DNA of 64,000 nucleotides from Runella aurantiaca (GCF_003339505.1 NZ_QPIW01000025.1:41485-105484); one strand, 5' to 3'; shown: positions 42,644 through 52,154, counted from the stretch's first letter. Numbers and translations: made by a program. The notes: generated by a model from the sequence alone, not told the origin.

Positions 42644-43645
42644 TTATTTCACAAAACTCCGCACGGCATTATTAAATTCTTGAGTTTCAGTGATAAAAGG
42701 TTCGTGCCATGATTGACTGAACTCAACCGTTGATACAGAAGTATTGGTCAGCAATTGTTTTGTTTCACGTCCTACTTCTACGGGTACTATCCCGTCTTTT
42801 ACCCCCCAAAACAGCTTGACTGGAATCCGAATATTCTTCAATAAAGCTCCTTTTTCAAAAAGACGACTTTCGACCTCACCGTAATAACTGTAGGCTTTGG
42901 AATGAGTAAACTGCGCTAAAGCGGTGTTGGGTGAAGCAAAGGCGTAATTTGCCAGGTATTTTTTATCGTCATACAGGGACACTGGATTACCGCCCAGTTT
43001 GTACATCCACCGATAAATAAGCTCCCAATTAACGGTTGTAGTGTTTTCTGGAGTTACCGGATTAGCCAATAATTCACGTTCAGCTTCGGTATTATTTTGC
43101 TTTTTTGCCTCACGCAATGCCCATTCCCGAACATGGTACAGCCAACGATAATAAGAAAACATCCCATTGACGGCCATTAATCCAGAAATCATTTGCTGAT
43201 TATTGTTTGTGGTCAAAAACTGCCAAGCCAGCTCAACGCCAAAACTATGCGCTAACAAATAAATCTGAGCGTTGGGGTACTGTTGTTTGAGTAGTTTGAC
43301 AACATAAAAAGCATCTTCACTGAATTGAGCATAGCGTAATGTTCCCGAATCTACTTTGCCAGACGATGCTCCCGCTACCCGTTGGTCCCAATAGGCCACC
43401 ATCATGTCGTTTTCCAGTTCTTTAAAATAATACCGATAACACATCGCACAATCGCCCGGTCCACCGTGCAAATACAGCACAATTTTGTTTGATTGGGTAT
43501 TTCCGTGTACCCAAACGGGCATATCGGCTCCTTTATGACGGAGAAAAAGTGTTTTTTGCTCCGTTGGCTCTACATCTTGGTCTTTGCAGGAAACCAAAAT
43601 TAGGATAATTGCGAGGTTCGTAAATAACTTATGGATTGTTTTCAT
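42644..43645 (-). CDS. Alpha/beta-hydrolase lipoprotein
   Basis: A 333-residue lipoprotein: signal with lipobox 'ILVSC' (Cys about 20), then an alpha/beta hydrolase of the prolyl-aminopeptidase-like group ('YLHGGPGDCAMCY', nucleophile in 'LLAHSFGVELAW', Asp in 'WGVKDGIVP', His in 'SWHEPF'). Likely a periplasmic or outer-membrane esterase or peptidase. Its ATG overlaps the stop of the gene at 43642 (4 bases), so the pair is translationally coupled. Confidence 0.83.
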   Translation of the reverse strand: MKTIHKLFTNLAIILILVSCKDQDVEPTEQKTLFLRHKGADMPVWVHGNTQSNKIVLYLHGGPGDCAMCYRYYFKELENDMMVAYWDQRVAGASSGKVDSGTLRYAQFSEDAFYVVKLLKQQYPNAQIYLLAHSFGVELAWQFLTTNNNQQMISGLMAVNGMFSYYRWLYHVREWALREAKKQNNTEAERELLANPVTPENTTTVNWELIYRWMYKLGGNPVSLYDDKKYLANYAFASPNTALAQFTHSKAYSYYGEVESRLFEKGALLKNIRIPVKLFWGVKDGIVPVEVGRETKQLLTNTSVSTVEFSQSWHEPFITETQEFNNAVRSFVK

Positions 43646-44217
43646 TGCTTTTTGAAGGGAAAAATAGCCCCTATTTCCAGACTGAATCGGGTAAGAGCGG
43701 ATGTGTTATAGGGGTGTTGTTGGCTGATATTCAGTCGAGTGTGCCATGCAAAAGGAATGCTATGGCGAACAGAAAGCTCTCGTCCAACTCCTACGAACAC
43801 AGTAGGCAAGAAAGCATTTCCTCCAGCATAGCGTACGCGTTCCAATTCACCGTTAGCAGTCACTTGGTAGGTAGAACCCTCCAAAAAATAACGAAAGTAC
43901 GCGGGGGCAATTCCTGCCTCAAGCAGCGTACCTCGTTTTCCTATCCGCCTATATATCAACTCGGGGGCTATGATGATACCGAAATGGTTACGCGGATGGC
44001 GGTAAAGTGCCGCACTTGGCGCAATCAAAAGCATTTTACGCGATTGATTGCGCTCTTTTATTTTACTGAAAATCGGGTATTCATACGCTGTTTTGAGGCC
44101 ATAATGCGTAATGGTTTCGCCGTAATAACTGATTCTGAGCGATTGCGCCTGTGTATTTTTTGGTGTGAGGATAAGTAGCCCCAGCATCAAATACAGGCTT
44201 AAATGAATGTTTTTCAT
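43642..44217 (-). CDS. Secreted beta-barrel-like hypothetical protein
   Basis: A 191-residue protein with a signal peptide ('LYLMLGLLILTPKNTQAQ') and alternating strands ('ISYYGETITHYGLKTAYEY', 'HFGIIIAPELIYRR', 'SALTRFSLEIGAIFPF'), consistent with a small outer-membrane barrel. No family named. It is translated just before the hydrolase lipoprotein and overlaps it by 4 bases, so the two may work together at the outer membrane. Confidence 0.7.
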   Translation of the reverse strand: MKNIHLSLYLMLGLLILTPKNTQAQSLRISYYGETITHYGLKTAYEYPIFSKIKERNQSRKMLLIAPSAALYRHPRNHFGIIIAPELIYRRIGKRGTLLEAGIAPAYFRYFLEGSTYQVTANGELERVRYAGGNAFLPTVFVGVGRELSVRHSIPFAWHTRLNISQQHPYNTSALTRFSLEIGAIFPFKKQ

Positions 44218-44278
44218 GGCTTAGTTTTCTGATTTTGCCAATGTTTCTCCGATAACTCAATGGGTTGAGTGTACCGGT

Positions 44279-45433
44279 TTAGGCGGCATTCATATCCATT
44301 ATAAAATCTAACTGTCGATTGTTCATACTAGCAGGCATCAGCCTGAAAAGTGCATTGCGTAAAGCAATAAGCCCGGGCTGACTCGCCTGTGCAATTTTAC
44401 CAAGTGTAAAAGAGCGGTTCACAATGGTTGTTGTTCGAGGTAAACGTACTGCTTCAAACTTCTGAAAGACTTCCGACAAGTCGGTTGGGTATTGCCTAAT
44501 CAGCCGTTGAAGTACCACCGCATCTTCAATTCCCTGACATGCACCTTGCCCCATGTTGGGGGTCATGGCATGAGCGGCATCGCCTATCAATAATACCTTG
44601 CCGTAGGCCAGTTGACGAAGCGGTTTTAAATCAATAATATCATTGTGCAAAATCCGTTTTTCGGGCGTAAGGCCAATGATTTGGGCTACCGGAGCGTGCA
44701 GTTGACCAAAATGACGCAACAAATCAGTTTTGCTAAAATTTCGGAAACGGGGTTCATCGCCTGTTGGCGCATTGACGCAGGCAAACCAGTAAATACGCCC
44801 TCCCTGAAGCGGCACAATGCCGAATCTTCCTTCTGACGCCCACGTTTCGGTGGCTTGTTTGGGGTTTAGGCCTGACGGAGCAGTGTCTGTTACTCCTCGC
44901 CAACAGGTGTACCCAGCGTATCTTATTTTGGTGTCTGGTACCAATTGCTGACGAACAGCAGAATGAATACCATCGGCCGCCAAGACATAATCGAAAGTAG
45001 CAGTATGTCCATTACGAAACACCAAGGTGACTCCTTCATTGTTTTGGGTGAGCGTAAGAAATTGATGCCCTAAGTACAGAGGAATATCCTCGATTGCTTC
45101 TAAAAGCGTCTTTTGTAAATCAGAACGATGGATGGAAAAACTGCCTATTACTTTGTATTTCTCGACGGCTGCAAAGTGATTGGATTCGGTAATGATTTTC
45201 CCCTGTTTATTTAAGATAGAAAAGAGCTCGAAGGGGTTTCCGTGCGCCAATATTTTATCGCGGAGACCGAGCAATTCAAAGGCTTTTACCGCATTGGCAG
45301 CCAAGGCAATACCTGCTCCTGCGGGGCGAAGTTCCTGATTGGCTTCGTAAATGCTTACATTGATTCCAATTTGCCGGAGAGCAATCGCGGTTGTCAGACC
45401 TGCAATTCCTCCCCCAATGATAGCGATTTTCAT
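44279..45433 (-). CDS. FAD-dependent monooxygenase
   Basis: A 384-residue class A flavoprotein monooxygenase. FAD motifs are complete: 'KIAIIGGGIAGLTTAIALR' at the N terminus, 'DYVLAADGIHSAVR' (DG motif) and 'VLLIGDAAHAMTPNMGQG' (GD motif). The closest groups are salicylate-hydroxylase- or TetX-like aromatic hydroxylases using NAD(P)H; the substrate is unknown. The ATG at 45433 sits 2 residues before the Rossmann strand. Monocistronic. Not part of the dioxygenase cluster by strand, though functionally akin. Confidence 0.87.
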   Translation of the reverse strand: MKIAIIGGGIAGLTTAIALRQIGINVSIYEANQELRPAGAGIALAANAVKAFELLGLRDKILAHGNPFELFSILNKQGKIITESNHFAAVEKYKVIGSFSIHRSDLQKTLLEAIEDIPLYLGHQFLTLTQNNEGVTLVFRNGHTATFDYVLAADGIHSAVRQQLVPDTKIRYAGYTCWRGVTDTAPSGLNPKQATETWASEGRFGIVPLQGGRIYWFACVNAPTGDEPRFRNFSKTDLLRHFGQLHAPVAQIIGLTPEKRILHNDIIDLKPLRQLAYGKVLLIGDAAHAMTPNMGQGACQGIEDAVVLQRLIRQYPTDLSEVFQKFEAVRLPRTTTIVNRSFTLGKIAQASQPGLIALRNALFRLMPASMNNRQLDFIMDMNAA

Positions 45434-45500
45434 AAAACTGGGTTGTTTGCTGAGCATACATTGTAAAGATAAAAAGTACGTGGTTTTTAATGGATTCCTT

Positions 45501-46442
45501 CTATTTTAAGTCGGTTAACCATTCCTGAGCAAACGCTCGGGCTTCCATCACGGGTGTTTTGCCAAGACGGTACAAAAACTTCCATTCGGCGGGTTTGCGT
45601 TGGTACGCGGGCTGGATAAATTCCTGTTTTCTGCCTGCAGGCCGCAGTTGGGCATTGAAATCGACATCGTCGCAGAGGGCAATAAAGTTTTTGAGGCGTT
45701 GCCGCAACAGCGGCCGAAAATCGCTGTGGGCATCCAAAATAGCTGTCTGTTTTTTGTATTCTACATTGCGCTCTTGGGCGTTGGCCAAATCCTTTTGTTG
45801 TTGACTCTTGCTTTGGTCGCTTCCCTGTTTCAGCAATTTGCTGTGGTAAGCAATGAACTGCTTCTTAAATTCAGCGGGTTTCCCTTCTGTAGCGGCCAAA
45901 ATCTTTTTGAGTTCCGCCAACTCGCGGGCTTTTGCGGCGCGTTCGTCACCTGCAAGAGTAGCCAATTGGGCTTCCTGTTGAGAAAGTTGTGCTTTAATGC
46001 TCATTTGCAACATGGCCGGGTCGAGTTGCGCATACGTTTGCTGAATCAGCGCCATTTGTTGGCTAATAGCCGCATCCATTCCACCTACTTCCTGTTCGCG
46101 TTGTGCTACAACCGCGTCGCTGTAAGTTTCGTCAACGGGGTATTTTTGTTTGAGCCATTGCCGATATTCCTGTTTGAAATTATCAGACTCAACATACGAA
46201 CGAACCCATTTGCCTAAAGCTCTTACGGTCGTAGCCTGCGCGTTTTGGGGAATCCCTTTGGCGATTTTACGCATGGCCGATGTGCTGTTAAATAAAAAGT
46301 AATTTTCTTCGGCCAAATTGTCCAATACTCCCTGACGCACATTTTGGAGAGTGACTCCCGTATCGGTCAAGGCATCGAGCGGCTTCATGGCCATCAATGC
46401 CGCCAAAAAGAGGATTGTGCAAAGAATAGGTATGTATTTCAT
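45501..46442 (-). CDS. Exported helical hypothetical protein
   Basis: A 313-residue protein with a signal peptide ('KYIPILCTILFLAALMA') and a mostly helical body, including a Gln/Ala-rich coiled coil at about 120-230 ('QLSQQEAQLATLAGDERAAK'). No known domain. It lies 24 bases after the ZU5 lipoprotein gene and with it and the cytochrome gene may form one minus-strand transcript. Confidence 0.65.
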   Translation of the reverse strand: MKYIPILCTILFLAALMAMKPLDALTDTGVTLQNVRQGVLDNLAEENYFLFNSTSAMRKIAKGIPQNAQATTVRALGKWVRSYVESDNFKQEYRQWLKQKYPVDETYSDAVVAQREQEVGGMDAAISQQMALIQQTYAQLDPAMLQMSIKAQLSQQEAQLATLAGDERAAKARELAELKKILAATEGKPAEFKKQFIAYHSKLLKQGSDQSKSQQQKDLANAQERNVEYKKQTAILDAHSDFRPLLRQRLKNFIALCDDVDFNAQLRPAGRKQEFIQPAYQRKPAEWKFLYRLGKTPVMEARAFAQEWLTDLK

Positions 46443-46466
46443 GGTTATAAGTCGTTGATAATGAAA

Positions 46467-47702
46467 TTAATTCACTTTTTTTACGCGGAACATCCCCCGA
46501 ATTTGCGCCGTACCCATGGGATTGTAAGGGTCTGCCTGATACCAGCCCGCGGGTGTGAGCGTAAAAGTCCCGAGTACGTAAGACGATTGATTGCCGGCGT
46601 CATCTACGTTTAAAGTGCCACCGCTGAGGGAGGGCTCGGTACCATATCGGTTTTGGTAAGACTTTAGGCCAGTATAATAAACGAAACTTACATTGGTGCC
46701 GAGTGTCCAATGAAACTGACCGCGAGGGCTGCCGACCCAGCCCAACACCACATAAGTGCCAGCCAATTGTCCTTCAATCACATTGTGAGCACTGTTGATA
46801 TTGGCTCCTCCGGGCAGTGTTACCCAATCTCCGCCGTCAATTTGAAGAGAAACACCTTCTGGCATTACGTACATACGGCTGATGAGTAGCCCTATTGCCT
46901 TTTCTTTTGACTTAATACTAACCTCTACGCGGACTGGATTTTGGCCTGGAATGTAGTTGGGGGCCTGATAAACGGCGGTGCTGTTAGTTACTTTCAAGTC
47001 ACCGTCACCTTTCAATTCCCATTTGTCAATGTATTGGGCATCAAGTAGATATTCGGGGTTAAGGAGTTCGAGTTCTTGATCTTCACTGGTTAGAGGTACA
47101 AGAGGAATAATATCTTTTAATACGTGTTTAACGGCCAAAGTCGTTTTTTCGCCGAGGTCAAGAGCTTTATAGCTAGGCTCAAGCGAAACCGATTCAAAAA
47201 AGCCCCAGTCGCTGAAGTGGGTAGTTGGGACGCTCACGGTTTTGGTTTCTTTCGTGAGCGTAAGTCCCTTTGGTACTTTCCAAATCCCTTTATCATCTTG
47301 GTAAGCAATCCCCAATGCTTCGGCAAAAGTACCATTTAGGTCTTCATCGGTATATTTAAAAGAAATAGTGGTTGGTTTGGCAAACTGCAATCCGTGGGGG
47401 GTAAGCCGGAAGGCCTGTCCTTGGCCGTTAGGAGCTTTATTGGTAATGGGTTGTAAGGTAATGGTCTGAGTGGAGGTCAATGCACCCGCAGGGATTTCGA
47501 CCCGGATACGCTTGTCGGTCGACTCAATAGTCCCTCCTGCGGGCCCTATTGCGGCCGTTATGGCCGTACCGTCTGGGGTGCCCTGTGCCGTAACGTGTCC
47601 AGTGGGTTCTGGCAAATTGGTGGGAGCGGGGTCGGGTTCTGTACACGAAACCGAGAGGGTGATGAGCGCGAGGCCCAGTAGTGTATTTGTAATGTTTTTC
47701 AT
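46467..47702 (-). CDS. ZU5-domain lipoprotein
   Basis: A 411-residue lipoprotein: lipobox 'LSVSC' (Cys about 20), then a ZU5-like beta domain at about 50-110 ('IGPAGGTIESTDKRIRVEIP', 'GALTSTQTITLQPI'), further beta-rich sequence and a C-terminal module (about 300-411). ZU5-like domains in bacteria occur on cell-surface proteins. Function unknown. It lies 35 bases downstream of the cytochrome c gene. Confidence 0.78.
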   Translation of the reverse strand: MKNITNTLLGLALITLSVSCTEPDPAPTNLPEPTGHVTAQGTPDGTAITAAIGPAGGTIESTDKRIRVEIPAGALTSTQTITLQPITNKAPNGQGQAFRLTPHGLQFAKPTTISFKYTDEDLNGTFAEALGIAYQDDKGIWKVPKGLTLTKETKTVSVPTTHFSDWGFFESVSLEPSYKALDLGEKTTLAVKHVLKDIIPLVPLTSEDQELELLNPEYLLDAQYIDKWELKGDGDLKVTNSTAVYQAPNYIPGQNPVRVEVSIKSKEKAIGLLISRMYVMPEGVSLQIDGGDWVTLPGGANINSAHNVIEGQLAGTYVVLGWVGSPRGQFHWTLGTNVSFVYYTGLKSYQNRYGTEPSLSGGTLNVDDAGNQSSYVLGTFTLTPAGWYQADPYNPMGTAQIRGMFRVKKVN

Positions 47703-47737
47703 GGCTGTAAGAAATTGATTGTTTTGCTCTTAGTTGA

Positions 47738-48745
47738 TTATTTTGATGCAATGGTCTCCTTTTCAGAAGTGGTAGGGGTAAAGGTTACCACCCTGTTTGG
47801 GATAGGTTTAAGTGTTTGTAAATAGGTATAAATGGCCCCCAAATCGTGCTCGCTCATCCCTGCGTACATTGGCCAAGGCATAATCGTTTGCCGGTCGCCG
47901 GATTTTACGGGATGTGGTTTATAGCCGGTGGCGGGGTCGAGGGCTTTGAAACGGGCTATAAAGGCGGCTTTGGTCCAGCGTCCTAGCCCCGTTTCGGCAT
48001 CGGGCGTAAGGTTGGCCGAACGTACGATGCCTCCTGGTAAGGCAAATTCTGCACTTCCCGCAAATTCCATTCCTGCTACGTGTTCTCCTTTTTCTCTTTT
48101 GGTGTGGCAATCGGCACAGCCAGCGGCATTGACCATGTAACGGCCATAGGCTATCTGGTCGGTTGTGTCGGGGCGAGTTTGAAAATTGGGTTTTTGCGGA
48201 ATGGTATTAACAATAAAATTCATTGGAAATTCTAATTCTGCATCGGGCACCTCGTTTGAAATGGGCTTGAGAGAGCGGAGGTAGGCAATGATGGATTTGA
48301 TATCCTCCTGATCCATACGGCCGTAAGAAGGGTGAGGCATCAATGGAAACAGGGCTTTGCCATCGCGGGTTACGCCTGATGTAATAGCGCGGAACAACTC
48401 GCCATCTGTCCAGTGACCCACGCCAGCGGGGGTGATATTGCGCGAATAAATAGTGCCCGGAAATCCCATCTCGGGGCCGAAGCGCTCACCCCCCTTGCCC
48501 TCGGTGCCCGCCTTGGGTGGGCCTGCAAAAAAGTTCCAGTCGCGGGTGCTGTGGCAATCCATACATACACTGACGTGATTGGCTAGGTAGCGCCCCCGTT
48601 CAATCTGGGCGGCGGTAGTATTGATTTTTAATTCGGGAGCGGTACCTACATCGGGTAACCCAAATTTAACATAAACCAGAACAAGACTAACGCCCGTGAC
48701 CACCACGGCCAAACCGATAAAAATGAAACGAAAAATGGTTTTCAT
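47738..48745 (-). CDS. Membrane-anchored dihaem cytochrome c
   Basis: A 335-residue protein with an N-terminal membrane anchor (about 6-28) and two class I cytochrome c domains, each with a haem motif: 'CMDCH' (about 62-66) and 'CADCH' (about 210-214). Distal Met candidates lie in 'LFPLMPHPSYG' and 'IMPWPMYAGM'. It resembles the cytochrome subunits of alcohol or aldehyde dehydrogenases, passing electrons in the periplasm; no dehydrogenase gene is adjacent. Confidence 0.87.
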   Translation of the reverse strand: MKTIFRFIFIGLAVVVTGVSLVLVYVKFGLPDVGTAPELKINTTAAQIERGRYLANHVSVCMDCHSTRDWNFFAGPPKAGTEGKGGERFGPEMGFPGTIYSRNITPAGVGHWTDGELFRAITSGVTRDGKALFPLMPHPSYGRMDQEDIKSIIAYLRSLKPISNEVPDAELEFPMNFIVNTIPQKPNFQTRPDTTDQIAYGRYMVNAAGCADCHTKREKGEHVAGMEFAGSAEFALPGGIVRSANLTPDAETGLGRWTKAAFIARFKALDPATGYKPHPVKSGDRQTIMPWPMYAGMSEHDLGAIYTYLQTLKPIPNRVVTFTPTTSEKETIASK

Positions 48746-49079
48746 GACTTTAAATTGTTCGAAAAAATGGCTGAATTATAGCAGTGCAGCGGCAAACGGC
48801 GGCGTTTCCAACGGAGGGTTTTTGCGGTATGTTTTATGGCTGCATTGCGCCAAGGGGCCTTTGTTTGGCCGATTGACGATACAAAATTGAGCAATGGGAA
48901 GGGTGATTTTCAATAGCGTCCCTGATGAAACGTCATTTGAAGGAGCTGTAACGGAACAACCGCCCGTTCAGTCGTTGTACAACGTCGGGCTTGTTTTCGG
49001 TAGGTTTTATAGGAAGCAGTATATGAATAATTGGCGTGCTGGTGGTGCCGAGATTTTGATTATGCTCAGAAAGTCTCAA
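48746..49079. other. Gene-free gap with a large hairpin
   Basis: A 334-base gap between two minus-strand genes. It should hold the cytochrome promoter at its left end. At 48955-48995 an interrupted stem forms from AACAA/TTGTT, GCCCG/CGGGC and a central palindrome CGTTGTACAACG (48973-48984); it may end the sigma-factor transcript from 49080. No convincing gene is seen. Confidence 0.4.
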
Positions 49080-50327
49080 TTAGAGCATCTCTATTTTCTT
49101 CCATATCAACTGCCATTCTGCCTTTGACTTTGTCAACTGAATGGCGGTTTCATAGTGTGTTTTTGCGTTATTAGGGTCTTTTAATTGCGCAAAAAAATCG
49201 CCCAGTGCGGTGTGATAATAAGCATTGTTTTCAAGCCCTTTTATGTTCAGTAAAGCCTCCGTGCCTCGTTGTGGCCCTTCTGCGAACCCCGTGGCAATGG
49301 CTTTGTTGAATTGTACCATTACGCACGGATTGATTTGTTCCAACAGCCGATAAAGATACATAATGGCCTGCCAGTTAGTGCTTTCAAAACGCTCGGCCCT
49401 GGCGTGATAAGCGGCAATGGCGGCTTCGAGGTGGTAGCTGCTGATGTCGGGTCCTTGAGAGGCTCTATTTAAAAAGGCAATTCCTGCGTCTATCCGCACC
49501 CGATTCCATTTTTGGCGGTCTTGATTGGCTAACAGAATAATATTTCCTTCTTCATCCTGTCGGGCATCAAACCTTGATGCTTGAAAATACATCAACGATA
49601 GCAGCGCGGCGGTTTTTGGGAGGGCGGTATACCGATGCTGACTCAATAGTGTGCCTAGTCGGAGGGCTTCTTCGCACAGGTCTTGCCTGATAAGCCAGTC
49701 GGGGTGCTGCGAATTATAACCCTCGTTGAAAAGCAGATAAATGGCCTTTAAAACCGTATCTAGTCGCGTTGGAAGTTCATTGCCGTAGGGCACTTCCAAC
49801 TCAATGGGCGTGCTGCGGATTTTGTCTTTGGCCCGGTAGAGGCGTTTGGTAATGTTTTCGTCGTTGGATAAAAAAGCGTTGGCGATTTCGGTAATGCTTA
49901 GCCCGCAGAGTGTTCGTAGAATAAGCGTTATTTGGGCTTCGGGAGGTAAACTTGGGTGGCAGCACGCAAACATCATCCGGAGCTGGCTGTCTTCCATTTC
50001 ATGTTCCAGAAACAATTGGTCAATGTGCTGCTGCATTTGCTGTTCTGATTGGAATTCGTAGGCAATGTCGGGGCTTATTTCGGCCATTTTTTTCTCCCTG
50101 CGGAGCTGGTCGAGCACTCGGTTTTTGGCCGAAGTATAGAGCCATCCCGCTGGGTTTTCGGGGATGCCGTTCAGTTTCCACTGTTCCAGAGCGGCCAATA
50201 AAGTATCCTGAACCACATCGCGGGCGGTGTCGTAGTTGGAAAAACCAAATACCCGCGTGAGTACAGCGAGCATCTTTCCCGACTCATGCCGAAAAAGATG
50301 CTCCGCCATCCGATTGACTTCCGTCAT
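49080..50327 (-). CDS. ECF42-type sigma factor with C-terminal TPR-like extension
   Basis: A 415-residue sigma factor. The usual ECF regions lie in residues 1-170 ('FGFSNYDTARDVVQDTLLAA', 'AGWLYTSAKNRVLDQLRREK', and region 4 'LSITEIANAFLSNDENITKR'). A DUF6596-type helical extension of about 230 residues follows, with TPR-like repeats. This architecture plus an upstream DGPF-domain gene defines the ECF42 group, which controls its partner without an anti-sigma factor. The upstream gene at 50336 is exactly that partner. Confidence 0.9.
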   Translation of the reverse strand: MTEVNRMAEHLFRHESGKMLAVLTRVFGFSNYDTARDVVQDTLLAALEQWKLNGIPENPAGWLYTSAKNRVLDQLRREKKMAEISPDIAYEFQSEQQMQQHIDQLFLEHEMEDSQLRMMFACCHPSLPPEAQITLILRTLCGLSITEIANAFLSNDENITKRLYRAKDKIRSTPIELEVPYGNELPTRLDTVLKAIYLLFNEGYNSQHPDWLIRQDLCEEALRLGTLLSQHRYTALPKTAALLSLMYFQASRFDARQDEEGNIILLANQDRQKWNRVRIDAGIAFLNRASQGPDISSYHLEAAIAAYHARAERFESTNWQAIMYLYRLLEQINPCVMVQFNKAIATGFAEGPQRGTEALLNIKGLENNAYYHTALGDFFAQLKDPNNAKTHYETAIQLTKSKAEWQLIWKKIEML

Positions 50328-50335
50328 CCTGAAGA

Positions 50336-50689
50336 TTAATTAAAGAACTGAATTTGACGTACCTCTACCCGGCCCTCCGAATCATAAATAGGGCAGCCTT
50401 TGGATAATTCTACGGCTTCTTCTAGGCTGTCGGCCGTGAGAATCATAAAGCCGCCGATGATTTCCTTGCCTTCCGTAAAAGGACCGTCTGTAACAATGTT
50501 GGCGGAGCCAGAGACCGTTTTTCCCGTATTGTGCAGTGCTTCAGTGGCGACCATTTTGCCTTGGGCCGCAATTCCTCCAATCCAATTATTCCATTTTTCG
50601 ATTTCGACCTGAATCGCTTCGGGCGACAATTGGGCAAAAGACTCTTCAGAAGGAATGGCATTCCAGAAGGCGAGCATGTACTTGTTCAT
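50336..50689 (-). CDS. YCII/DGPF-domain protein, partner of the ECF42 sigma factor
   Basis: A 117-residue YCII-related protein with the DGPF signature ('VTDGPFTEGKEIIGGFMILT'). Nine bases before the sigma-factor gene on the same strand. In ECF42 systems the DGPF gene is the usual target and may act as the sensor; no enzyme activity is known. Divergent from the WYL regulator at 50976, across a 286-base region with repeated sites. Confidence 0.9.
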   Translation of the reverse strand: MNKYMLAFWNAIPSEESFAQLSPEAIQVEIEKWNNWIGGIAAQGKMVATEALHNTGKTVSGSANIVTDGPFTEGKEIIGGFMILTADSLEEAVELSKGCPIYDSEGRVEVRQIQFFN

Positions 50690-50847
50690 GGTAAGTTGTG
50701 TTTTTTGTGAACGAATTTATTGAATTTGTACGAATGACGAACGACTCAATCAAAACTGGACAGCTAAGAAGATTTTTTTTTCTAATTTTAAAAATAAATC
50801 ATTCGACCCCCATGCGCCTCAACTGAATGTAAGCGGTGGGCATATAC

Positions 50848-50970
50848 TTTTACATTTTGCGGTTATTCGTTTTACATTTTTCTGTTGTTCATTGCCGCTA
50901 CGCTAACCGATTTGAAGCCGCGAGCCAATAGTTTTACATTTTGCGTTTTTCTGTTTATCATTTTTCTGTT
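50848..50970. promoter_or_regulatory. Array of related repeats before the WYL regulator
   Basis: TTTTACATTTT is found three times, at 50848, 50870 and 50932 (first two 22 bases apart), each followed by TGCG or TCTG. TTTTTCTGTT is found twice just before the gene, at 50946 and 50961. The array ends 5 bases before the ATG at 50976. Likely binding sites for the WYL protein or for a divergent promoter. Confidence 0.5.
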
Positions 50971-50975
50971 ATTCC

Positions 50976-51671
50976 ATGAACCGCATTGATCGTTTATTAG
51001 CCATTGCCATTACGCTGCAATCTCGAAAATATACCACTGCCGAGGTATTGTCTGAGCGCTTTGGTATGAGTGTTCGTACCGTTTACCGTGATTTAAAGGC
51101 ATTGGATGAAATTGGGATTCCGATTGGGTTTGAGTCAAACAAGGGATATTATGTTATGCAGGGCTATTTCTTGCCCCCCGTTATGTTTAGCACCGAAGAA
51201 GCCAATGCGCTGGTGTTGGTGGAGTCGATTGTGGAGCGTTTTACCGATAAGTCTATCCGCCGTCATTATCATTCGGCGCTCAATAAAGTGAAGGCCGTGC
51301 TTAAACATCAGCAGAAAGAACACGTTGAACATCTGGAAGATAAGGTGGTGACGAGTGCGTCTTGCCCCAATCATAATTTTGAATACTTGGCCGAAATTCA
51401 AACATCAATTACGAATCAGACCATTTTACAGCTACACTACCAAAATGCTGGTCAAGAGGGAAGTCTGCGTGAAATCGAACCGATTGGGATGATTTTTTAT
51501 TCTATGGCGTGGCACGTAATTGGGTGGTGTTGGCTGCGAAATGAATACCGTGACTTTAAAGTGGCCCGCATCTTGAAATTACAGAATACGTATAAACCTT
51601 TTCGTAAAGCCGACCATCAACACCTCAACGATTATATAAAACAGCAAGAAATGCGAATGGTACTGACATAG
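50976..51671 (+). CDS. YafY/DeoR-type regulator with WYL domain
   Basis: A 231-residue regulator: winged helix at about 1-65 ('RKYTTAEVLSERFGMSVRTV', 'YRDLKALDEIGIPIG'), a linker, and a WYL ligand-binding domain at about 135-215 ('LREIEPIGMIFYSMAWHVIG', 'FKVARI'). WYL proteins often sense nucleotides or nucleic acids, and many act in stress or defence. Downstream genes on the same strand (51726 SRPBCC and on) may be its targets. Preceded by the repeat array. Confidence 0.88.
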   Translation: MNRIDRLLAIAITLQSRKYTTAEVLSERFGMSVRTVYRDLKALDEIGIPIGFESNKGYYVMQGYFLPPVMFSTEEANALVLVESIVERFTDKSIRRHYHSALNKVKAVLKHQQKEHVEHLEDKVVTSASCPNHNFEYLAEIQTSITNQTILQLHYQNAGQEGSLREIEPIGMIFYSMAWHVIGWCWLRNEYRDFKVARILKLQNTYKPFRKADHQHLNDYIKQQEMRMVLT

Positions 51672-51725
51672 GGTTGTCAGTGGAGGGTGTTTTCTTTGCT
51701 ACCAAAACAAAAAAACAGCACTTTT

Positions 51726-52154
51726 ATGAACACAAAATTAGCCCTGAAAACATCAATACTCCTTCATGCCCCAGCTACTGCCGTTTGGGATGCCCTTACA
51801 AATCCTGCCGTTGTAAAGGAATATTTTTTTGGTACTACTTTGATTACCGATTGGAAAGTGGGTGGGCCCGTCCGCTTTACCGGCGAGTGGGATGGTGTGG
51901 CCTACGAAGACAAAGGAACGGTATTGGCCTTTGAACCTGAGCGTTATCTGTCGTACAACTATTGGAGTTCATTCAGTGGCACGGATGATGTTCCTGAAAA
52001 TTACGCCAACATTGAATACATCTTGGAAGCCGCCGAGGGTGGAACACGATTGACAATTACGCAGGACAATCTGAAAGACGATGAGGCCCTTGCCCACTCT
52101 GAAAGTAACTGGCAGGCTCTTTTGGCAGAAATGCAAAAGTTGGTGGAAAAATAA
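51726..52154 (+). CDS. SRPBCC (AHSA1-like) domain protein
   Basis: A 142-residue START-fold protein ('ALKTSILLHAPATAVWDALT', 'VVKEYFFGTTLITDWKVGG', C-terminal 'NWQALLAEMQKLVEK'). The family binds hydrophobic ligands or, as Aha1-like proteins, chaperones; the ligand is unknown. The ATG at 51726 starts at the first strand. It lies 54 bases after the WYL regulator on the same strand. Confidence 0.85.
   Translation: MNTKLALKTSILLHAPATAVWDALTNPAVVKEYFFGTTLITDWKVGGPVRFTGEWDGVAYEDKGTVLAFEPERYLSYNYWSSFSGTDDVPENYANIEYILEAAEGGTRLTITQDNLKDDEALAHSESNWQALLAEMQKLVEK

Noticed and set aside
48894..49127. Open frame of 77 codons in the gap before the ECF42 sigma gene
   Set aside because: It overlaps the end of the sigma gene on the other strand and crosses the hairpin; no protein-like features.
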